Position numbers and translations under genes: made by a program
The notes under the pieces: generated by a model
What the model was told of the DNA's origin: nothing
The model's input: the letters and a program-made list of their open reading frames with translations, nothing else
Databases searched by the model: none
Shown here: positions 58,000 through 64,000 of the stretch, piece after piece
How the letters are laid out: every line of letters starts with the position of its first letter
Position numbering within the stretch: position 1 is the first letter of the stretch
NCBI RefSeq assembly: GCF_030433435.1
Contig: NZ_JANRHH010000013.1
Coordinates: 118,020 to 182,019 of the forward strand
Origin: Polycladomyces subterraneus
Lineage (GTDB): Bacteria; Bacillota; Bacilli; Thermoactinomycetales; JIR-001
Reading direction: 5' to 3'
Length of the DNA stretch: 64,000 bases

Positions 58000-59037
58000 T
58001 CACGTTTCGTTCGACATCGCATCCCGCACCACATTCACCACGGGAATCCCTCCCACCACTTCCTGCACCTTTTTTTTCATCTCGACGGGATCAAACGAAA
58101 ACCCCTCCGGCGAAACGGGATTCACGGCGACGGCCACCAGTCGGACCGCATGCAGGTACCGGATCTGCCCGCCTATCCGGTACCAACGTCTGATCGTCGG
58201 CAACGTGGCAAAACAACGGGTCGGATCGGACAGCAGCAACGTGAGCGGCCGTCCGATCTCCAACATCTGCTGTGTCAAACGATCGGTCAGCGCGCCGGGC
58301 AGTGCCAATGCCGACCATTCCTCACTTGTCAAATATGCCTGCCACACCTGTCGGTCCACCAACAAACTGGAAAAAGGGAGCGAACGCAACTCTCCATTGC
58401 TCACCCCCATCAATGCCCTTTCCCGCAGTGCCGTCTCGACCGCATTTCGCTCCAGACCGTTTTCCACCACGGGGAGCGTGAAGATGCTGACGGTTTCCTC
58501 CACCTTTTTCACCACAGCCTGTAAGGTACGCCCCATGCTGGCCCCGACCACCAACACAGCCCCTTGCGTGAGGAGCGGACTGGCGGAGGCCTTGCGGTCA
58601 TACGCACCGTCCACCAACGTGAGCGGCACCCCGTAATCCTGAAAACGGCGCAAAATTGTCCGCACTCCTTCCGCCGACGGTACCCCGGCCAGTTTGACTT
58701 GTGTCGGGCGCGTGGACCGAGCGAGATAAATGTCACCGAGCAGGGAATGAACGGGAGCGGATGCGATCACCTCCCAATCGCCGCCGCTTAGGTCCAAACA
58801 GGTTCCCGCCGTCGCCACCCACGTGCCGCCGGGAACGCGGATGGGCGGCTTGGGCCTGCCGCTCCAGGCATCCCGCTCTTCTCCGTCCACTCCGATGCTG
58901 AGGAGACCGACAGGCACACCAGATGACCGGGATTCGGCGATCAATGCGTTTAATACCGTGGTCTTGCCGACGTTTTTGGCCAACCCGATAATGGCCAGGG
59001 AATCGATTCCCTCTCTCTGCACACGAGACAACAGCAT
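58000..59037 (-). CDS. kamB: P-loop protein KamB (aminomutase reactivase subunit)
   Basis: A 345-residue protein with an N-terminal P-loop, GLAKNVGKTT (residues 18-27), reminiscent of MobB-type NTPases, and no other common domain. Its place between kamA and kamC matches KamB of lysine-degrading bacteria, assigned as partner of the MutS-like KamC. Start ATG 59037 lies five nucleotides after the kamA stop with only a weak site, so translation is probably coupled. Confidence 0.85.
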   Translation of the reverse strand: MLLSRVQREGIDSLAIIGLAKNVGKTTVLNALIAESRSSGVPVGLLSIGVDGEERDAWSGRPKPPIRVPGGTWVATAGTCLDLSGGDWEVIASAPVHSLLGDIYLARSTRPTQVKLAGVPSAEGVRTILRRFQDYGVPLTLVDGAYDRKASASPLLTQGAVLVVGASMGRTLQAVVKKVEETVSIFTLPVVENGLERNAVETALRERALMGVSNGELRSLPFSSLLVDRQVWQAYLTSEEWSALALPGALTDRLTQQMLEIGRPLTLLLSDPTRCFATLPTIRRWYRIGGQIRYLHAVRLVAVAVNPVSPEGFSFDPVEMKKKVQEVVGGIPVVNVVRDAMSNET

Positions 59038-59042
59038 GGTCG

Positions 59043-60377
59043 TTACGTTTGTGTCAACTCCTTATCCTTGGCGGTGTTGGCAGTTTTCTTCTGCACGGGC
59101 TTACGTGCCTCACCCGGATTGACCTCCCCGACTCGGCGTTCTTCACGCGGCAATTGTTTCGGCTCGAGGTTGATGCGTTCGTCGCTCATCAACGCGGCCA
59201 CGCCGACATTTTTTCCTTTGGCGGCTTGACATTCCGGGCACTCATCCGGGTTGTGCGGCTTGTAGTGGGATGGTTCCGGATAGGACGTAATCACGCCCTC
59301 AAAGTTGCGCAACACCGTTTTGGTCGGGCTTTGGGAAATGATGTAGTTGGGGCTGAGCGGGATTTTGCCACCGCCACCCGGTGCATCCACCACAAATGTC
59401 GGCACGGCGTAACCCGACGTATGGCCACGCAAGAACTCGATGATCTCCAATCCCTTGGAAACGGGTGCCCGAAAATGGCCGATCCCTTCGGAAAGATCGC
59501 ATTGGTAGATATAGTACGGACGTACGCGGATCTTGACCAACTCATGCATCAGTTTTTTCATCACGTGCGGACAGTCGTTGATCCCAGCCAAGATGACCGA
59601 CTGGTTGCCAAGTGGTACACCTGCATCGGCCAGCATTTCGCAGGCCCGTTTGGCTTCCGGCGTGATTTCCTTCGGGTGGTTGAAATGCGTGTTGAGCCAG
59701 ACGGGATGATACTTTTTCAGGATTTTGCACAAATTTTCCGTAATCCGTTGGGGAAACACGACCGGCGCCCGCGTACCGATCCGAATGATTTCCACATGTG
59801 GGATTTCACGCAGGTTGGAGAGCAGATATTCTAATATACGGTCGTTCACCAAGAGACCGTCCCCGCCGGAGAGCAACACGTCCCGTACCGTCGGCGTGTT
59901 GCGGATATAATCGATGCAGGCGTCCATCTGCTTCTTCGGCACACCCATGCCGATCTGTCCCGAGAAACGTCGGCGTGTACAATACCGGCAGTACATCGAA
60001 CATTGGTTGGTGATCAGAAACAGAACGCGGTCCGGATACCGGTGCGTCAGTCCCGGCACAGGGGAATCCGTATCCTCCAGGAGCGGGTCCTCCATATCGT
60101 ACGGCGTCCGCATCAGTTCGCTGGATACCGGTACCGACTGCAAACGGATCGGGTCTTTCGGATCATCGGGGTCCATCAACAAAGCATAGTAGGGCGTGAT
60201 GTTGAGCGGGATCGTCTGATTGGAAATCTTCACCCCTTCGATCTCTTCCTCGGTCAGATTGACCACCTTTTGCAAATCCTCCAATGTGCGGATCGTGTGG
60301 GTCAATTGCCACAACCAGTCGTTCCACTGCTCATCCGTCACATCTTTCCACAATTCCACTTCACGCCAGTCACGCAT
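59043..60377 (-). CDS. kamA: L-lysine 2,3-aminomutase
   Basis: Radical-SAM, PLP-dependent enzyme converting L-lysine to L-beta-lysine, the first step of the pathway. The 444 residues hold the cluster motif CSMYCRYC (C126, C130, C133) and the PLP lysine K338 in APGGGGKIP. A C-terminal CPEC-type zinc site is present near residue 378. The last 40 residues are a charged extension. Start ATG 60377 follows GAAAGGGG. It lies 50 nt after kdd. Context excludes the EpmB and YodO-type alternatives reasonably well. Confidence 0.94.
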   Translation of the reverse strand: MRDWREVELWKDVTDEQWNDWLWQLTHTIRTLEDLQKVVNLTEEEIEGVKISNQTIPLNITPYYALLMDPDDPKDPIRLQSVPVSSELMRTPYDMEDPLLEDTDSPVPGLTHRYPDRVLFLITNQCSMYCRYCTRRRFSGQIGMGVPKKQMDACIDYIRNTPTVRDVLLSGGDGLLVNDRILEYLLSNLREIPHVEIIRIGTRAPVVFPQRITENLCKILKKYHPVWLNTHFNHPKEITPEAKRACEMLADAGVPLGNQSVILAGINDCPHVMKKLMHELVKIRVRPYYIYQCDLSEGIGHFRAPVSKGLEIIEFLRGHTSGYAVPTFVVDAPGGGGKIPLSPNYIISQSPTKTVLRNFEGVITSYPEPSHYKPHNPDECPECQAAKGKNVGVAALMSDERINLEPKQLPREERRVGEVNPGEARKPVQKKTANTAKDKELTQT

Positions 60378-60427
60378 GTCGGATGACCCCTTTCTTGTGA
60401 AAATCTGATTTTAGACAACGGTGCAAA

Positions 60428-61498
60428 TCACACCTGTTGTGCTGAACCTGCGTAACGGGAAACGAACAACCTCCGCAATCCCTCGCATTCCCGCAAGGAA
60501 TCCAGTGTCAGCGTCGCATGTCCCCGTGCGTATCCGTTGCCGATCATCATCTGCACATCCTTGCCGACCCCTTCAGCCCCCAGCGCTGCTGCGGTAAAGC
60601 GCACGGCCATGCTAAAAAAGCAGACCGCCCCCCCATCCTTTGTCGCCAAAATGGCGGGCAGCTCTGTACCGGGTACGTTGACACAATTGACAGTTACATC
60701 AGCCAGCGCCCCATCCGTCACCCGTTCCACTTCCGTCAGGACAGCGACAGGATCGGTAGCATCCACCCGGAGGAGCTCATCGGCCAATCCCAGTGCGGCG
60801 ATGTCGGCGCAAGCTTGTTGGCCATACTCTAGCGCGATCACCCTCCCCTTGGGGCCTACCCGCTTTTTCGCCTGATACAGACACAGCAACCCGGATTTCC
60901 CGCCGGCCCCCATCACCACCACGGTTTGCCCAGGTCGTACGAGGCGGGCGGTTTGTGCCGGCGCCCCGCAAACATCCAATGCGGCCAGCGCCACGCGTTC
61001 CGGGAGATCCTCCGGCAGGCGGGCAAACGGCCCGCTGGCAAACAGCACGGCTTTCCCCTTCACTCCCACCTGCCCTGTTTTCATCTCCACGTCTTCAATC
61101 GATTCCAAATGCAAAGGTGTCAGCGTCAACGACACCAATGTTGCGATTTTGTCCCCCACCTGCAGATGTTGATCGGGAAAATGGGGTCCGACTTCCGCCA
61201 CACGTCCGATCAGCATCCCTCCGGAACCCGTGACCGGGTTGTGCATTTTACCCCGCTCCCGGACAATCTCCGCGATGCGGCGCTTCACCGCTTCCGGTTC
61301 GCCGCCCGCCTCCTCCTTCAACTGAGAAAAAGAAGCGGAGTCGATATTCAACCGGAGCACGTTGATCAACAGCTCATTGTCATAACATACCGGACGGGCA
61401 TCCAACCGCCATGCCGGCTGGGGCAACACCCCCGAAGGTTCCAGCACCCGGTGCAATCCCAGCGGATGTCCTTTTGGAACAACAGATGAGTGCGTCAA
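60428..61498 (-). CDS. kdd: L-erythro-3,5-diaminohexanoate dehydrogenase
   Basis: NAD-dependent oxidative deaminase giving 3-keto-5-aminohexanoate, substrate of Kce. The 356 residues carry a medium-chain-dehydrogenase-like fold with the nucleotide loop GAGGKSG near 197-203. The N-terminal NPVTGSGGMLIGRV is typical of Kdd. It is the first gene after the sigma-54 promoter. Start is TTG 61498 behind AAGGAGGAA. Confidence 0.93.
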   Translation of the reverse strand: MTHSSVVPKGHPLGLHRVLEPSGVLPQPAWRLDARPVCYDNELLINVLRLNIDSASFSQLKEEAGGEPEAVKRRIAEIVRERGKMHNPVTGSGGMLIGRVAEVGPHFPDQHLQVGDKIATLVSLTLTPLHLESIEDVEMKTGQVGVKGKAVLFASGPFARLPEDLPERVALAALDVCGAPAQTARLVRPGQTVVVMGAGGKSGLLCLYQAKKRVGPKGRVIALEYGQQACADIAALGLADELLRVDATDPVAVLTEVERVTDGALADVTVNCVNVPGTELPAILATKDGGAVCFFSMAVRFTAAALGAEGVGKDVQMMIGNGYARGHATLTLDSLRECEGLRRLFVSRYAGSAQQV

Positions 61499-61539
61499 AT
61501 GGGTTCCTCCTTCCTTACCGGACCCTCACCCTGAATAAT

Positions 61540-61556
61540 TGCAATTTTCATTCCAA
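61540..61556 (-). promoter_or_regulatory. Sigma-54 promoter of the kam operon
   Basis: The minus strand reads TTGGAATGAAAATTGCA, with GG and GC separated by exactly 10 nt and the -12 TTGC perfect, 40 nt upstream of kdd. An adjacent gene encodes a sigma-54 activator, which strongly supports this reading. Confidence 0.8.
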
Positions 61557-61586
61557 TACCAACGACCCCATACTTTCGGCCAACAG

Positions 61587-61617
61587 AAAAAAAGAGATGC
61601 CGATTTTTTGGCATCTC
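61587..61617 (-). terminator. Terminator after the sigma-54 activator gene
   Basis: Stem GAGATGCC / GGCATCTC followed by seven Ts on the minus strand. It isolates the activator gene from the kam operon promoter directly downstream. Confidence 0.9.
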
Positions 61618-61620
61618 AGA

Positions 61621-61630
61621 TTGTCGACAA
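61621..61630. promoter_or_regulatory. Candidate upstream activator site
   Basis: The perfect palindrome TTGTCGACAA lies about 65 nt upstream of the -24 element. It is a possible binding site for the Fis-type HTH of the activator. Only one copy was noticed, so confidence is limited. Confidence 0.35.
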
Positions 61631-61651
61631 ACTGGAAAATTACAGCCTCTC

Positions 61652-63061
61652 TTATGGCCGTTCAATCCCCAGCTTTTTTACCTTGTACTGCAACGTCTGA
61701 CGCGGAATCCCCAGCCTTTTGGCCGCTTGTACCATATTGCCCCGACACTCCGCCACGGCCCGGCGAATCAACCGTTCTTCCACCTGAGCCAGTACCTCAC
61801 GCAAAGACTGTCCCGACTCCCACTGCACATCGCCAACGAACGGGTCGTCATCCCCCTCCTCCAGCATATGCGGCGGAAGGTGCTCCAAGCCGATTACCTT
61901 CCCCTCCACCACGTTCATCGCGCCTTCAATCGTGTGCTCCAGCTCCCGTACGTTGCCCGGCCAATCATATCGTGCAAAGAGTCGTTCCACCTCTGGTGCG
62001 ACTCCGATTACATCGGTACCCAACCGATCGTTGTACTTGCGAATGAAATGCGCGGTCAACAAAGGAAGATCCTCCCGCCGTTCGCGCAGCGGCGGCAAAG
62101 TGATGCGCACTACGTGAACCCGATAATACAGGTCCTTGCGCAAACGCCCTTCCTTGATGCTTACCAGCGGATCTTCATTAGTGGCCGCCAAGATGCGTAC
62201 ATCCACCGGACGTACGCGGGTATCTCCCACCCGTCGCACGACACCTTCTTCCAGCACCCGCAACAACTTGACCTGCAAATCCAACGGCATCGCATGAATC
62301 TCATCGAGAAATAACGTACCGCCATCAGCCAACTCAAACAATCCCGGACGATCCTCCGCTCCCGTAAACGCTCCTCTCACCGTGCCGAACAAAATCCCTT
62401 CCAACAAAGTGGATGGAATCGCCGCGCAGTTTTGTGCGATCAAGGGATGTTTTCCCCTTGGGGACGCATGATGGATGGACTGGATCATCAACTCTTTTCC
62501 GGTACCGGTCTCACCTACAACCAATACGGGGGAATCGGTCTTTGTCGCTTTTTTCGCCCGCGCGATTTCCCGCATCATCCGCTCATTTTGCGTCAAAATC
62601 TGCTCAAACCGGTATCGCTGACGTATCTTGGACGCCCGACGACGACCGGGTTCGCGGATTTGCGTTTGCAATTCAATGACAGTTTCGGACAGTTCCTTAA
62701 TGCGCGTGATATCTTTTGACACCTCGACCGCGCCGACAAGCTGCCCGTTGACGCGCAACGGCAATGTCGTGTTGATCGTCACGATCTGCTTTCCGTAGCG
62801 GTTGCGGTATGTTTGTTGCTGATTGAAGATCGGTTGGCCCGTATCGATCACATTCAACAGGGTACTCGTTTTTCGCGTCAACGAAGGGAATGCGTCCAAT
62901 ACGTGCATGCCGATCACTTCTTCGACATCCATTCCATCCAACCGGGCAGCCACGGGATTGTAAAACAGCGTGATCCCGTCCAGTCCCACCACGTGAATCC
63001 CTTCGTCAATACAGCGCAACACCTCATGCACCATCTTTTCAGACATCGCCCCATGCGCCAT
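61652..63061 (-). CDS. Sigma-54-dependent activator (PAS-AAA-Fis)
   Basis: Enhancer-binding activator of about 469 residues, RocR-like. An N-terminal PAS domain (about 10-130; [16 protein letters not shown]) is followed by the AAA+ domain with Walker A GETGTGKE, the sigma-54 contact loop GAFTGA, Walker B TLFLDEI, and a C-terminal Fis-type HTH ([18 protein letters not shown]). It has no receiver domain, so a ligand sensed by PAS (perhaps lysine or an intermediate) may control it. ATG 63061 is chosen; ATGs at 63112, 63106 and 63046 are also in frame. Confidence 0.93.
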   Translation of the reverse strand: MAHGAMSEKMVHEVLRCIDEGIHVVGLDGITLFYNPVAARLDGMDVEEVIGMHVLDAFPSLTRKTSTLLNVIDTGQPIFNQQQTYRNRYGKQIVTINTTLPLRVNGQLVGAVEVSKDITRIKELSETVIELQTQIREPGRRRASKIRQRYRFEQILTQNERMMREIARAKKATKTDSPVLVVGETGTGKELMIQSIHHASPRGKHPLIAQNCAAIPSTLLEGILFGTVRGAFTGAEDRPGLFELADGGTLFLDEIHAMPLDLQVKLLRVLEEGVVRRVGDTRVRPVDVRILAATNEDPLVSIKEGRLRKDLYYRVHVVRITLPPLRERREDLPLLTAHFIRKYNDRLGTDVIGVAPEVERLFARYDWPGNVRELEHTIEGAMNVVEGKVIGLEHLPPHMLEEGDDDPFVGDVQWESGQSLREVLAQVEERLIRRAVAECRGNMVQAAKRLGIPRQTLQYKVKKLGIERP

Positions 63062-63339
63062 ATTTGACACCGCCTTCCGGAGGGGGATATGCCGAAAATT
63101 CGTCATTTTCATTTTAAACTGCCGGAAATCTGGCGTCTATAGCGCGTTTGTCCAATCCGGCTTTTGGGTGAGGGCAAAACCGAGGGATTATGTGATCCCA
63201 TCCCCGTAGTTGTAGCAAAGTGATAAAGCGCAACATATCTCAATAGGGTAACACCAAAGTTCCCCCAAAAAGAAAAATGGGCTCTGTTGTGAAAGAAGTC
63301 CAACCACATTACTTGATCTTGCATCTCAAACGCTGGGTC

Positions 63340-63483
63340 TTAGTATACAAATTGCTCATTTTCGGTGATTTTGATGAGATTAGCCACTTCGTAAAGTGCC
63401 TTTCGCTCCGCTGGGCCTACGGCCAATTCTAATATACCGACTGGCCGGATGTCGCTGCCTTCCTCAATACCGATCAACCTCAA
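63340..63483 (-). CDS. Small hypothetical protein of 47 residues
   Basis: A short frame from TTG 63483 behind AAAAGGTGAG encodes a soluble, amphipathic peptide (RLIGIEEGSDIRPVGILELA, then ALYEVANLIKITENEQFVY) with balanced composition. It lies between a terminator and the activator gene in an otherwise gene-free 530-bp gap (63062-63595). A CGTTGTAACAACG palindrome lies 45 nt upstream. No family was recognised; it could be a small gene or the remnant of a larger one. Confidence 0.4.
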   Translation of the reverse strand: MRLIGIEEGSDIRPVGILELAVGPAERKALYEVANLIKITENEQFVY

Positions 63484-63543
63484 AACTCACCTTTTCGGCA
63501 CCCTGTGAGAACCACTTCCGCCTCGTTGTAACAACGTTGCTGA

Positions 63544-63568
63544 CAAAAGGCACGCATATCGCGTGCCT
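63544..63568 (-). terminator. Terminator after the glycosidase gene
   Basis: Perfect 7-bp stem GGCACGC / GCGTGCC with an ATATC-type loop followed by a short T-run on the minus strand. Confidence 0.85.
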
Positions 63569-63595
63569 TTTCAATGCTAAAAGTATATCGACGAT

Positions 63596-64000
63596 TTAAC
63601 CAAAGATCTCAACCGATGTCTCGCTCATTATCTTGCGCGACGCGTTCAGCGCAGAAACCGTCAACCCATCCAAAGCCACTTTCTTCCCTTCCAGATGGCC
63701 GATCTTAATCGTTCGGGACGTTCCCGGTAACAGATCAAAATAATTGTCGCTGAACGTCAGCATTTCTCCAGGAAGCTCGATTTTGACGAAACGAGCCAGC
63801 CGCTCCGCAAAGACCGTCACACATTGCCGTTCCTCATCCACCATCACACGCAGCGTCGTCTCCGGCAGCCCCAGCTCCTTTTGATCGCGCAAGTAATAGA
63901 GGTTGTCCGGTATGACTCCCTGCGCGGAACGCAAGCAAACGACCACCTGGTTTGCGGGGCGACCTTGCAAAATTTCTTCCTCCGTCAACCTGGCAACCCG
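63596..64000 (-). CDS. C-terminal part of a beta-mannosidase/GH2-type glycosidase
   Basis: The frame is open to the right edge, so only the last 135 codons are seen. They form an Ig-like beta-sandwich (FVKIELPGEMLTFSDNYFDLLPGT, then strands to the end) typical of the C-terminal domain of beta-mannosidases. The catalytic barrel would lie beyond the window. The product is therefore a likely cytosolic or secreted mannosidase, with moderate certainty. Confidence 0.65.
   Translation of the reverse strand, partial: RVARLTEEEILQGRPANQVVVCLRSAQGVIPDNLYYLRDQKELGLPETTLRVMVDEERQCVTVFAERLARFVKIELPGEMLTFSDNYFDLLPGTSRTIKIGHLEGKKVALDGLTVSALNASRKIMSETSVEIFG

Overview
The window looks like a piece of chromosome from a moderately GC-rich, spore-forming Bacillota, most likely a thermophilic relative of Bacillales such as the Thermoactinomycetaceae. 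This placement is inferred from gene content and order only. On the minus strand, from about 13.8 kb down to 0.5 kb, the order rpoE-pyrG-(cytochrome oxidase subunit)-spo0F-fba-transaldolase-murA-glpX-rho-rpmE-tdk matches the Bacillus subtilis spo0F neighbourhood. Two differences stand out: a kal-kce lysine-catabolism pair sits between spo0F and fba, and a short dispersed repeat fills several intergenic gaps.

From 14.5 to 24.4 kb there is one long minus-strand acyl-CoA operon: thiolase, 3-hydroxybutyryl-CoA dehydrogenase, two acyl-CoA dehydrogenases, MeaB-type GTPase, TetR regulator and the fused isobutyryl-CoA mutase IcmF. It has a clear sigma-A-type promoter and a palindrome before its first gene. 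From 24.6 to 37 kb follow single genes: HAD phosphatase, rifampin phosphotransferase-like enzyme, a monooxygenase-fold protein, a glutathione peroxidase behind an OhrR-like operator, a J-domain/VanW fusion, FadF behind a FadR-like box, a lipoprotein, a GpsB-like protein and an FMN reductase.

The stretch 35-41 kb is decayed and accessory. It holds a toxin/RNA-like element, a nested palindrome, a chimeric histidine-kinase/lipoprotein remnant, an orphan PaaX-type regulator and a frameshifted secreted lipase. From 41 to 48 kb an amine- or amino-acid-catabolic cluster (SDR, glutamine-synthetase-like ligase, aldehyde dehydrogenase, M20 peptidase, APC permease, small membrane peptide) diverges from a threonine-synthase-like/gamma-lyase-like pair. 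At 50-53 kb are a second toxin-type RNA element and a GntR-controlled ABC exporter whose permease is frameshifted.

From 54 to 63 kb lies a complete lysine-fermentation operon, kdd-kamA-kamB-kamC-kamD-kamE. It is preceded by a sigma-54 (-24/-12) promoter and by the gene of a PAS-AAA-Fis activator. With kal-kce 45 kb away, every step from lysine to crotonyl-CoA plus acetoacetate is encoded, and the thiolase/HBD/ACAD operon could carry the products on to acetyl-CoA. The right edge cuts a probable beta-mannosidase C-terminus. I saw no tRNA, rRNA or CRISPR array.
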